Positions 23,065-34,939 of a stretch of 64,000 bases of DNA are shown here, one piece after another (position 1 is the stretch's first letter; each line of letters starts with the position of its first letter). The stretch comes from Tetracladium setigerum (taxonomy: Eukaryota > Ascomycota > Leotiomycetes > Helotiales), in NCBI GenBank assembly GCA_031472005.1, contig PZJY01000008.1:1550001-1614000 (forward strand), given 5' to 3'. The translations under genes and the position numbers were made by a program. The notes under the pieces were generated by a model. It ran no database searches, was not told the origin of the DNA, and worked only from the letters and a program-made list of their open reading frames with translations.

Positions 23065-25638
23065 TATAGGATGAAAGTCCGGAAATGAAGGAGAAAACAC
23101 GACAAAGGGTGACTTTCTTAGCAGCAAGTGATAGTAAGTTGTGTTGAAATTTACGCGAAGACATAAGAGGTACTAATTCTGTTAAAGAGAGAATAAGACA
23201 AGCTCCATACGATTACATGTGATCAAAGGAAACTTTGGAAGACCAACCTTTCCCAGGTTTGGAGAAGGTTGGGAGGGCTCAACCGTATCGGACAGTGGAT
23301 AACTACGTGTGACTTGGAAGGGTTCGCTATCGGGGTTCGATCCAAGGTTCTATTCGGAACAACTATTTTAAGTCAACGTGATAGTTGAATGGGAGATGGT
23401 TTGAGGATTAATACCAAGCAATATTGCGGTCTAACTGGGTGTGCTGTATTGCTCTTCCACATTAAATTCATAGGCACGGTTCTCTACCACCACATTTGGC
23501 CGCCTATAGAAGAATATAAATAGCTTGCTACCTATCTTGCCTCTATCAAAGCCTTCACTTCGTCAAAGGACTAGTTTTTATCCACAGCTGCATTTTTCCA
23601 AAAAAAACAACAACAACAAAAAAACAAAAAAACGGCGATGCCATTTGATAGAGATTCTTGACAACTTCACCAACAGACTCCTCACTTAATTGGCCGAAAA
23701 GATCCCGTGGGGAAGACCTCATATCCTTGAGGAAACAACGTAGCATTCGATTCAAAGATATCTTATGCTCGGAAGAGTTTACATGTTACTTTTTCACTAG
23801 GTGAGCTGATGAGATTTAACCCCGCGCACCTCCACACCCACCCAGGAGAAAAGCTATACTTCTCCGTCAATAGCGCGGGATGGTGAAAACGAATATATAC
23901 TGCCGTGTAACTGGACGATGTTTAGTAGGACAAGTTTCAGACGACTAAGATAAAAGAGGATGAGATGTTGTGTGGTAGAAAGTAGGAGCATTGTGATTGG
24001 TTTGTGGGAAACTTCTCCAGGCCTTCCCTCTCTGGTTTGTCTGGGTCTGGCTGAAGAAATCGGTCCGGCAAAACGGCGGACCATCTCGCTGGGACGCTGA
24101 AAGCTGAAACTCAAACTCAATGAAATGTGATTTGATTCACTTAACACCATGTTAAGATTGTAGAAGCTCTAGGCTTTTGCACCGTTGCGCTGAAATCCAC
24201 TCACTGTACGTTCGTCGAGGCGTGGCGCCTTGACGAGACGCAGCGGGTGCCCTCCAGTCCCGAGATTCTGGAACTTCGAAAAAATGAGCTCTCATAAACT
24301 CAGGATTTGAATTAGTGAGACACCAGTCGAAGGATCTGGGAATTCTCAATTCGTGGGGCGGCTCTAGATCATGGTCGGTTGATCGACTTTGAGCGAGATT
24401 TTAAGACATTTATTGCATGCGCTCCTCGGACTGGGTCGAATTTAATCTGAGATGTCCTCCAAAGGATAGTTAGAAAGTCTATCGCAAGGATCCACCAAGA
24501 CAGGAAGATGGATGGCTGTGAACGAAAACTTTTGTTCACTGGTGCAAACACTCAGCAGAATAATGGCGTTCGAGGCTTCTTAAAGTTGTGACAAGGTCTG
24601 CTGAAGCTCCATGCACGCAGCAGTTGTTGCTGTTGTTATTTAGATGACGCTTGAATAGCGAGTCAGCTCTTCCTCTTCCTCTCTACCTGGGAGGCTGGTC
24701 ACACACAACCCGAGATTGGGGGAGTTTCATAACCCCTTGTTCATGAATAACGGAACATGTGGTGCAGTGACAATGCTGTATGTAATGTACAACATCAATC
24801 ACAATCGATGACCATCAATGATCGATAAATGAAGAAAAGAAAGAAAAGAACGAATGAAAACAAGTTTCCTCCCTAGAAGATTACCGTCTCCAACCAATGA
24901 AAGGACCATCTCTTCCTCGTGATGAATGACCATGTGGGAGGTGGATACGGTAACATGTATGTTCCCAAGTAGTGGGTGGCATTGGCATGGAAGCAGCGAG
25001 CAGCATCGTCGTCATTCCGAAACATTCCCCACGATTCATTCGACCACGGCCAAGGAACCGAGGCAGGACAACGCTCACAGCCAATCAGCCCTTTCTAATT
25101 TCCTTAGCAGGGCTGAACAATGCCATCATGCCAACTACTTGGACGTACGTCGTCAACGCCTTGCCGCAGCCACTTCACAATCCCCCATCCGCGGAATGAG
25201 ACAGGACCACAACATGATCCGTCCACAGAATGGAATGCGAACTTCCGAGTTTCTTCCCTCTCTCGCTTGCTTGCCGTCTAGTCCGCCGGAGTTCCGGTTA
25301 TTAATACATACATACCCTGGGGCAGGCTGGGGCTTGTCAGGTGATGATGAGCTGTCCTCCATATATCTTGCCTCTCCTTTCCACTGCCTTTTTTGCTAAG
25401 AGCGGAATCCACAGGCCGGTTTTTTGGTTTTGCTATCAAATCTTGATTTGGAAGTCGCACACACGTCTTTGACTCTTTTGATATCTATATCAACTCAACT
25501 TCCAACCCACCCCACCCACCTACCTGCAATCAAACATTGGCACATATCTCTATTGATACTCATTCTACTCTATCATCCTCCTTTGAATTCAGAAACAAAG
25601 TACTACTCAATCAATCAATCAATCAAATCAAATCAATC
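23065..25638. other. Intergenic, 2.6 kb, no supported gene
   Basis: A long gap. It holds an A-rich tract (23588-23630) and several short frames that look random. A T-arm-like string (ggggttcgatcc near 23333) has no matching acceptor or anticodon stem. The last 200 bases before 25639 are C-rich with aatcaatcaatc repeats, probably the leader of the next gene. Confidence 0.5.
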
Positions 25639-26199
25639 ATGCCATCCACAACCTCATTCAACCTCGGCTTCTCCGCCGCCTACCCTCAACATCCTCACCA
25701 CCAAACCTCCCACCACCAACACGAATATCACCACCAACAACAACCCCAACAAACATCGCTCTCCCGCAACTCCTCCAACGCATCCAACACCTCCACATCC
25801 TCCTCTTCCCACCAGCCACAAAAGTCCTCCCTCCCATCCTCCACATACAACAAACATAACTGCTCCTCCATCACTCGCAACAGCACGGCTCTCCCACCAT
25901 CGACAACCCTCTCTGCAGCACCCGGCTCGATCGAGGAGAATGCTAGGTCTAACAGAAGGGTTAGATTCCCAGACGATTTGGCGATGCGGTATGCGTGAGT
26001 GGCTCATATTCTCTTTTATCTTTCTCTCTATTTCTTAATTCCGATGAATGTTTTGGGGCTAATTGAACTTGGGAATTATAGACCGGGTAATGGGGGATAC
26101 TTCTGCCGACGTTCGAAGCCACATCGAAGATCGAGCAGGGATGGTGGAGATGTGAAATATGCCCTCAGTAGAGGCTTGATCAAGAAATGTTCCTCCTAA
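25639..26199 (+). CDS. Small histidine/glutamine-rich and basic protein
   Basis: Two exons, 25639-25994 and 26082-26199, give 157 residues; the intron has a gtgagt donor and an attatag acceptor and is phase 2. The N-terminal 90 residues are low complexity (HHQTSHHQHEYHHQQQPQQ, then serine/threonine). The end is better conserved in character: RRVRFPDDLAMRYAPGNGG, then YFCRRSKPHRRSSRDGGD. The RVRF-type motif resembles a PP1-docking sequence, but that is only a pattern. No signal peptide or membrane segment. Function unknown. Confidence 0.55.
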
Positions 26200-26505
26200 A
26201 AATACAAAAAAAGGAAGACCTTGAATTTCAGAAATGGCGTTTTAAGTTTGGGATGGGATGGGATGGGATTGGATTGGATGGTGTTTAGAAAGGTGTTTGG
26301 ATTGGATGGGATTTTGGGACTAAATACGGTGTTCTGGTGTAAAAGAGTATACCCCGGCTGATTACCCGCCATCTTAGATATATACTACTGTAGATGAATA
26401 TAGACACGATATGTTCTTTCGTTTCTTGTTGACCTGCATGGAAGGTAAGACGCGATGTCATATATTGTATTTGGTGGGTGAAAGAGATAGGAAGAGAAAG
26501 TCTAC
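26200..26505. other. Short region between convergent genes
   Basis: Contains a gggatgggatgggatgggat-like pentanucleotide repeat at about 26249-26315. No gene. Confidence 0.6.
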
Positions 26506-28486
26506 CTATCTATCAACAGACTTCCTACCCTCTTCCATCCTCAACCGACTCGGTCCAACCGCAACTCCCCTCATTACATCCAACATCTTCGCACTCGCTA
26601 TTATACCCGCCGTATCGGGTGTTCGAATTCCCTCGCTCCACTCTACCATATCTCTATCTCTCATTCCCTCCCTTTCCCTCACCCTCATCTCTGATTCAGG
26701 CCTGTCCATCTCCCTCTCCCTGCCCATCCTACTATCCCTTCCTGCCCCCGACGAAGCCTCGCTCCCATCATCACCCCACACCTTAGCCTTAGACACACTA
26801 TACTTCCTCTTCACTTCAGCCGGCAAGTACTCCGGAATCTCCCTATTCATTTCCCTAATCCTTTGCCTCTCCTTCGATCTAGCCGATTGCACTCTCGGTC
26901 CCGCTGGCAAGCCTACAGGCGGGAGAGAGAAAATCGCCGACTTCGACGACGACGAAGGATAGACTGAGGTAGATCTTATGGCAGGTTTCAGCCACTCTTG
27001 AGAGTTCCTAGTCGGGGGCTCACGGAGAGGGAGATCATCAGAAGGGGTTTTCTGGTGTTTGGTGGTATTTTGATCGGAAGTGGTGATATTGAAGTGGGGC
27101 GATTTCAGTTGACCTCCTAGTGGTGCCCTTCTTTCTTGTTGCGAGGTGGTGAGATGGATGGATCCAGGTGATGCTGATAGCCACGTTCCTAACCTTGGTG
27201 GTGGTGGAGGCTGTCCCGGATTCCATGGCACGACAGTCTGTCTCACCTGCTGTTGTTTCTGGCGTGGAAATGAATCACTCGTAGGAGTCTTCGGGAATAA
27301 CGAGAGAGAAACTGGAGATCTATTCGTCGGAATGGCTGTTGTTCTCTTGACTTCAATATGAGTCTCCTTATTGATCCCATCAAACTGTGAAGGAGCAGTC
27401 GAAGACGATGTAGCCGAGAACTTGCGCTCGAGTGTTCCAACATTGCCGTTGAACTGTTGCCACGGCTCTTGGTTTTGTTGCGCACGTTCTTTGGCCTTTT
27501 TGCGGTGACGTTGGAAGAGAAAGTAGAGCAGGAAGGTCATTAGGGTAGAGGCTACGATACTGCCGACTATGGCGATGGCGAGTTGAGTTCCTGTGACGGC
27601 GACTGTTTGAGAATCGTTTGTTTGTTGATTGTTTGCTGCTTTCTAGGGGCTTCGTTAGTAGCTAGTCAGAGAAGGTAGGGATGTGGTCGCACTTCGTTGT
27701 AGGAAGGTGTTATTGCTTGGCCTTGAGTGGCTTTTGCTGCGTTCTCAAGGAATGAAGACCCTGCTGCGGCAGCGGAACCTTAAGGGAGTAAGTTTCTATT
27801 TATTTAAGTTTGTAGGAGGAGTATATTAACCAGTTGCAGCAGCAATAGCCGCAGAAGCTTGCAGTATCGCTTGGGAAGCATTGTCCTGGAAGAAAATCAG
27901 AATCTTCATCACAACTACCTCCCTCCCCACATACCATTGCACTCCTCGCGGAATTATTTGCCCTCGAAATCGCCTGCTCAGCAGACGACATGGCCGAACT
28001 AGCGGAAGAAGAAATACTCGACGAACTTCTCGAAAACTGTGCTATCGACTGAGAAGCAGCATTTTCCGCCTGTCGTATTGCATTCGTCGCCGATTGACTG
28101 GCTTGCTGAATTCCCTGTGAAGCTGACTGGTTTGCTTGCTGAATCCCCTGCGACGCTGACTGATTTGCCTGTCGTACGGATTCCGATGCCTGCTGGTTTG
28201 CTTGACGAATAGCTTCAGTCGCACTTCGAGACGCTTGCGCCGAACAATCGTTTCCATCATTTCCATTCTGTGGTTCCGGAAGAGCATCTCGATGATGGAG
28301 GGTTGGGGCTGGGGTGATGAGTGCCCTTTCTTCCTTGGTTCCATCCGCCGGGGAAGAAGTAGAAGTAATCATATCTGAGAGATTGAAATCGACGAGATTC
28401 GAGCTGTCACGAACGTAACTAGGGTGCCGGGATTCAAGATATAGATCGGCAATCCCATTTACCTCTTCCTGAGAGGAGTCGACCAT
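26506..28486 (-). CDS. Single-pass membrane protein with 11-residue repeat ectodomain
   Basis: Four exons: 28486-27935, 27885-27831, 27778-27693 and 27642-26506, giving 609 residues; introns 50, 52 and 50 bases, all in frame. Residues about 80-175 are tandem 11-residue units (RQANQSASQGI, QQANQSASQGI, QQASQSATNAI, RQAENAASQSI). Alanine-rich helix-like sequence follows, then one transmembrane helix (LAIAIVGSIVASTLMTFLLYFLF) and a basic stop-transfer RHRKKAK. The cytoplasmic tail of about 330 residues is disordered and Ser/Pro/Arg-rich, with polyproline (GQPPPPPRLG). The shape suggests a surface sensor or adhesin. No signal peptide is seen at this start (next upstream codons have no ATG), so a 5' exon may be missing or the helix may act as a signal anchor. 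Confidence 0.78.
27990..28250 (-). repeat. 33-base coding repeat (11-residue units)
   Basis: Six or more degenerate 33-base units inside the first exon of the membrane protein. The two central units encode nearly the same 11 residues, QANQSASQGI plus one residue. Confidence 0.85.
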
Positions 28487-30416
28487 TTCTGTGAGCTGTC
28501 GACTAGAGCTCAACGAAATCAAACGAGCATTAAAAGTTTAAAGCAGAGAACTATCAAGGAAGGACATCATGCCACCAGTGCAAGGTCGCGAACAGGCGCA
28601 AAGAGAAAGTAGATGAAAAGAACGGTTGGACAAAGCTGGGAAGAGAGAAGAGGAAGATCAAGTCCAGATCCTTCCTCCTGGCATAGATCTCACCTATGGC
28701 AACGAGCTAGAAGAGGACATATCAACCCCACGCAGGAGAATTTGCAACTTCACCCCCTCAACATGCCTTTTCCGGACATTGCCAGTCCTCACCGTCTCCG
28801 CGCCAGCTCTATTCAGTGGTCATGAGAGAAGGCATTGTGAAAAGTTACCCACATGAGGCATCGGCAAAGGCCCAGCCGACGATCATACAAGATCCCGCCC
28901 TTCAGTAATAACTGATCGTGCGCTTTTTCATCTGAAAAAGTGATATAAGGGGGCGTTGAATCGTAAACGGTTTCATGACATTGGAGACCCGAGCCCCGAA
29001 TTCGCGACCCTTGTCTTTCATGCAGCAAGCGTTTGATCACTTCTGTCAGTCAAAGCATTGACGACGAACTTTCGAAGTCTTTGAATGCGTTTGGTTGAAA
29101 AGGAGGAGTTGGGGCTGGAGTTGATGGATTTTGTGGTGTGATGACGGGTGTTTGAAGAAGGAAGGCAACGGCAAACTTTGGTTGGCAACAGGATTTCAGC
29201 TGTTCGGTTCGGTCGGGACTGGACTTGTCCGCAAAGAGTCTGCCAAGGCCGACATATCAAAAAGTCCAACAACATGCCACTTCTTGTCTACCGACGTAGA
29301 AGAATTCAATTCAAAAGTACTTGCAAATTGTTCCCGTGATTGATTTCATTACTACCCAAGAAATTTCGCTGTACCCTACCCTAACACTTAGCCGAGAAGT
29401 TAGAGTAAGTACCAATGTACCCCAACATCACACATCAGCCTAAGAAGTCTCACTTTCCCACTCCGCTCGTCCCAAACAGCAAATAAAGCAACAATTCTCC
29501 TATCAACTTCGAAGTCTAACCGTTGAGCCGGTTCGAAAAAGTTCAGATAATAAGAGCGTACAGTAGAATCTGAGAGCCACTCTTATCGATAGACAGCTCA
29601 GAACAACTTGCTAAAACATCGCTATCACCGGAATGGCAAATATTCAATGACTGGCCCACAGAGCCAGCCAATCCCACTACTTTACCAAAGATATGGGAGT
29701 TCGGTTGAGACATTTTAGAGTTTGGCGTCCACTTCTTGTAACAGACTGAGTGCTGGCATGTGCTTCCTACTATCTACAAGAGATGCACAGTAATGTACCT
29801 GAGATGATATACCTACTCCAAAGACACCTGAACGACCTCCTGCACACATATCTCCCAAAACAATTAGCTCTCTTATCAGCGACTCACTCACCTGAGACAA
29901 CTATCAGCGGTTCCAATACCCACGTCATTTTTACAGTAATGGGATTTTTTGTCTATCCTACTAAGTTTTTCTATCATCGTCAAAATCCTTCTTTCAAGCC
30001 CTCGTCACCGAGAAAACAGTGCAAAGACAAAACCAAAGACTTCCGTCATTACCATTCCGAGTTCTCCACGCTTCCTTCCAATTCCAGCGGTTACCCCCTT
30101 CCTCTTGCCCTTCCCACAAGAAACCATGATATTTAATACAAGTATATAGGCACGCTGCTCTTCAACAATACACGAACAATCGCTCCCCTAAAGTAAATCC
30201 AAAATGAAGAGACTATAGATCTATTTAACACCATGCGATAAAACAGAACAAAGCAAGACTCCAAAAAAAAAGAAGATTGCGGCCTGAGATGATAGTGGAA
30301 GCGGGGAAGCCCAGGAAGAGGGAGCTGGTGATTTTCTTCGCCGGATAGTTTTGAAATCAGTTGATCCTCCCAACCAGGGTGTATAGGAGTATCCCGATTC
30401 TCACTGAGAATCAAGT
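28487..30416. other. Intergenic, 1.9 kb, no supported gene
   Basis: 5' region of the repeat membrane protein gene and 3' region of the kinase gene. Several short frames on both strands, none with protein-like composition. Confidence 0.5.
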
Positions 30417-32721
30417 TTATAACTCATATCCAGCTACCAAATCCTCGCCCTCGACCTCGGTAGCAGGTTCCTCTTCCCGGAATTGCACCCCACCCTCGAC
30501 ACAAATCGCACCCTTGACCCATTCCTCATCCGCAACTTTCTCCATCGTCCATCGACTCCTAGCCCTTTTCAAAAGTCCTTCGGTGACCACCATGGCCCCC
30601 AATAAGTCCAACTCCTTAAACTTCTCTGGGTTTCCTTCGTGGTCCCCCTCTTCGCCAGCGTACTCCATCCATCTCCATTCAACACGTGCAATTCGGTGGG
30701 AGGTTCGACTGCGCTGTTTGTGGCCTTCGGACATTCCTGGAGTAGGATCAAAAGGGAGGCGACTTTCAAGTAGTGCATATAAAAGAACGCCCAGAGACCA
30801 AGCATCTGTAGCTCGTCCATCGTAGGGTTGGCCCATAATTACTTCCGGTGCAGCGTAATCGTCAGATCCACATCGAGTGTTAAGTTTCTCATCATCAGCT
30901 ACCCGCCGAGAAAGACCAAGATCTGTGAGTGTAATGACAGAGTATGGATAAGTGGTCCAATCAATTGGTCGAGCTAGTTCCTGAGGAGGTAAGTTGACGA
31001 GAACATCTGTGAATGATGAGTTACATGTACCAGAATGAGGGTGAAAAGGGAGATTTACTCTCAAGTTTGATATCACGATGGACAATGTGCCTCTCGTGTA
31101 GATATCGCACTGCTCCTATCAACTCTGAAAACATTCTCCGTAACAGTCCCGGGACCAGTAAACTTCGGCGCTCACTGGCAACTTCAAATAGGTCACCTCC
31201 AGGACAATAACTCAGAACCAAAATCGCACGGGTCTCTTCGATGCTCCAGGCTTTCAAGTGGACGAGTGAGGGGTGATGTATCGACTTCATGATTTCAAGC
31301 TCTCTTTTCAAGGACATTTCAACTCTTTCTTCTGATGCCCCTCCAGCGGGCCCGTGCTCACAGATCTTCACAGCTACAAGCTTTTTCCGGTCGGTCTTGG
31401 GTTCTAATTCCACAGGGGAGGAAACCCCATCCAGAGAGATTCCAAACACATTGTTTTCATCTATCCGGTCATCGTACTCGGGTATCTGACTTGTGGCGAG
31501 CATCACCTTACTGAATGTCCCTTGGCCTAGCACCTTTAGAGCTCTCCAACGACGCCTCTTTTTATCTTCCCGGGAATATGCGTCAAAATGTTCGTAGCGA
31601 GGTTTCTTGTGGGGTCTAGATCGATCTGCTACTGAAAATGATGAATCGCTATCACTGCTCTCTCCTCCTGTCCTACTCGAAGGTGGGGTTGGGGGTTTTG
31701 GCACTGCGGCTAATCCTCTCTGCACTGCCAGATGTGGTTCCCGTCGCATGTTTGTGTCCTGCGATGGCGGTGGTTGTGCTAGTGTAACAACATCTAAGAC
31801 CTGTGCATGGGAGCCGGAAACGGTAATATGGCGAGTTCTGGGTACCTGCATCGCATCTGGCACATATTCACTAACACTTCTATTCCTTGTATGCCCTTCT
31901 GCGCTCTTCTCCTTGTTGGTCTGTGCATTCGTGAGGCCAGAATCGTTTGCAGTCATTAACCCATGATATGCTCTCCTCTTCGATTGATTTGCGATAGCTG
32001 CAGAAATTGACTCTCCGTTCGATGTAACTAGCGCTGTATCTGGTGTAATTGGCATTGGAGCCTCTCGAGACCCAGGTCTTGCAAGAAGTTTCCTCCACGG
32101 CCCTGGCGAATCTCCGGACATGAGGGGAGAAGGCAAAGGAGTCACATCTGCCATGGCGTTAAGCATCGGCGAGGACCATGCAGAATTGGGTGCGGAGCCA
32201 AAGGCTGAAGAGCTGCCCACACTGGATGCGATCAGGTTTTTGACACTGGGCGTTCGAGCCAACGGACCATGGATTGTCCTGGTGAACAATCGGTTGTTCT
32301 CGTTTTCGTTCTCGTGCCCTGTTCCAGTCCGCGAGTGAGCCTCTGCACTCGCCGCAGTCACCGTGTAATTTGGTATGATGTCGGTCTGTATACGGAGGGT
32401 AGCGCTCAGAGGTGAAGGTGAATCGATGTTTCGAGGACGAGAGGGCGTATCGGAAAGCGGAGAGAGTGTATTATGCGCCTTGAGGGTAGTTGTTGACAAT
32501 CGGGGAGGAGGTGAGGGGGCTATTGTGTTGGATTCGAACGACGATTCAAGACAAGCATTGCCTTGAAACAACGCAGGAAGGTCCGCATTTTGCCTGCTCT
32601 GTTCGCTCATTGTAGCTGCTTCGCCTGCGGGTGATAGCAGGCCTCTCGACGTGGCATCACCGTTCTCGTGGGATTGCGGCGGTGGGAAAGGTGACTGTGA
32701 TGAGGCGTGGTTGGACATCAT
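30417..32721 (-). CDS. Serine/threonine protein kinase (CAMK-like) with long disordered N-terminus
   Basis: 750 residues from exons 32721-31059 and 31006-30417; the 52-base intron falls inside the catalytic loop and restores HRDIKLENVLVN. The start is the first in-frame ATG. Residues 1-385 are disordered and Ser/Thr/Pro rich, with many SP/TP sites. The kinase domain starts at GQGTFSKV (about 399). The ATP lysine is in VAVKIC (about 452), separated from the glycine loop by an insertion of about 30 extra residues. It continues with catalytic HRDIKLEN (548-555), DLGLSR in place of DFG, and DDYAAPEV. The end of the domain also has an acidic insertion. The DLG form occurs in several active fungal kinases, so activity is likely. 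Closest yeast counterpart cannot be fixed by eye. Confidence 0.9.
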
Positions 32722-34166
32722 GGTGGGGGAGTCAGGATCTAATAAAAGAAGGGCGGCGGAGTCGTTATCTCGGGAAATATACCCTAGCTGCACGGCGGGA
32801 TCTCAACGTTCCCTTCCACAGCTGCAGATAGCACGAGAGGAATTGCTGTGATGCTCAAGGGCGACTGCATGTGCTGGAGGTGGTACAGCAGAGCGTTGGG
32901 AGCAGCATGAAAAGTAAAAGTAAAGAAGAGGGCGTAGAACAATGATGGGGAAATTGGTCAGAAGTCCATTTCGGTTAAAGGAGCTTAAATTACCAGATGG
33001 CCAGACCAGACTAGGAACCAGGTCCTTATTAGGTCGCTACTAACCCCGTTGAACACTAGCTGCTATACTTTATATCTTTTGTTTTTATGTAAGTAGGATT
33101 GACAGGAAGGAGACGACGGCTTCTCACAAAAATCAGCAAAGAGAGATGTATCTCATTGTTTACATCGCCGACACTACATCTAACCATACTCGTTCTTTCA
33201 TGGGATTCTGTTGCGTCGCTTTGTAGAGACAATTGCGGCACTTATCAATAACCAATCACTGTTCTCATTCACTCACGCAGCTCACGGCCGAGTTCCCATA
33301 GGCCACTAACAAAGGTAAGTAGCCATCATTTCGTCACCATTAAGCAAGAAGAGAACTCTAAGTACGAAGGGTCTTGGAGTTTCTGGCGCATATTGTACAT
33401 AAAGAATACGACACTAGTGAGCCAATGTAATTTTAGCTCACCGAGTAGCTTCTTGGCATTAGAACACCTTCTTTCAACTCCCTGCCCCTCTTCCTCCTTC
33501 AGAAAGCGGCCGATTCAATCACAGACAACGCGGATCACAGTATATATAGCCCTCGGAAAGGCCTTCCGCAGACAACCGCATTCGAACCATATCAATCATT
33601 GCTTAAAGAAACGCATTTTGAGGTGAGTGAGGGGGTTCCATATGGGCCCGAGGAGAATGCCAAGCCGATACCCATCAAAAACCAGATCGAAAGCGAAAGC
33701 TGGGCAGGCAGGCAGGCAGAGAAAGCATATGAGCCCTTTGATCATGAGTCTCCATTACGAAATATCTAAGTTGTGCCTGGCTCTCTTGTTGACGTAGTCG
33801 TAAGTTCGGCTGAGACCACGTTGCGGTGCAGATACGGATGTATGAAGATTTCACATCGTAGGCAGTAGAGGTACAGGAGTGATCTACGTCATTTGTTCTT
33901 CTTCTCTTGCTACGTTTGCGATTTTTCTTTCGAGTGTTAGATCCGATTGCTAGTGAATCGAAATCCATATCTCCAACTTTGCACAGACTGCACAGTTCCT
34001 TTTTCCGAAACTATGTATACTGTGCTTTCTGTAAGTTTGCTGTCAGTCTCAACTAGGTAGGTAGTTACAAATCGCAATAGCTCATTTATAAAGAAAAGTT
34101 ACAATTGAGGATTTTGTGTGAAAAGGTTTTTCTGTGGTATTCCTTTGAAAAATCATCACAGGGCCA
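32722..34166. other. Intergenic, no supported gene
   Basis: Kinase promoter side and 3' end of the epimerase-like gene. A ggcaggcaggcaggcag microsatellite is at about 33702-33719, and a tatatatag TATA-like box at about 33540 has no obvious gene behind it. Confidence 0.5.
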
Positions 34167-34939
34167 CTACTTCTGCTTTGTTAGCACCTCCATTCCCCTT
34201 GCCACAACTGCCTTATGTGATACAACCTGCTCACTCCCTCCATTCAAAGCTAGATCCATCATAGCTGCTCCCAATTCATCGACCCAAACAATCGGCACTG
34301 CGACTATCCGCAAGGAATGCCCAATTCTATTAATGCCGCCTCTGGCCAACACTCCTGCCGGCCTCACGACGTACGGTTCCATATTCTGATGGGCCTCTGC
34401 GAATTCGAGGAACTTTGTCTGAGCCAGTCCCTATTCATAAGTCAGTAATTAACACCACTTAGGAGATGTTCTGCCCCTGGAAGTATCATACTCTCACACG
34501 TCGCCCTTCAGTCAAAAACCAAAGCTTCTTTTCTTGGTCCGTTTCCGTGAAGGCACCACCAAGGTAGACGTATCGAAACGACTTCTTCAGATCTAACTTT
34601 ATCAATGCTTTCTGGAAAGCTTCTGGGTACTCCAACTCCACAACCGGATCCCAATTGTACGTTCCGATCGACCTTTCACTGTTGTCAGTATGTACACGGT
34701 CATAAATCGCGGCAAACCTACCAAATGCAAGCATCCGCCCCTTTTAACTGTTCAAGAACAGAATCGGGATATACATTAAAATCCTCCATGATCACCACGG
34801 TGAGTTTTGGATTTGTAGCTGCTTCGGGGAGATCGCGGCGAGACAGGGCGATGAGAGATGTTATGGCGGGGTTCCTGAGACATTGCTGGAATACTGCTTT
34901 GCCGATGAAGCCCGTGCTTCCTGTGAGAATGACCTTCAT
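34167..34939 (-). CDS. NAD(P)-binding Rossmann-fold protein (epimerase/dehydratase-like)
   Basis: Three exons, 34939-34722, 34672-34492 and 34430-34167, give 220 residues; introns of 49 and 61 bases. The N-terminus has the Rossmann motif GSTGFIG (residues 6-12) directly after MKVILT. The rest matches small fungal NAD-dependent epimerase/dehydratase-like proteins (ALSRRDLP, then FRYVYLGGAFTE, then VVRPAGVLARGG). No YxxxK catalytic pair of classical short-chain dehydrogenases is evident, so it may be an atypical SDR acting as a reductase or in redox sensing. Substrate unknown. The start was chosen at the family's usual position; an earlier TTG is not a start. Confidence 0.85.

Noticed and set aside
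23325..23350. T-arm-like ggttcgatcc
   Set aside because: Flanking bases do not pair and no acceptor stem exists.
26411..26962. 183-codon plus-strand frame
   Set aside because: Antisense to the cytoplasmic tail of the repeat membrane protein; low-complexity composition explains the open frame.
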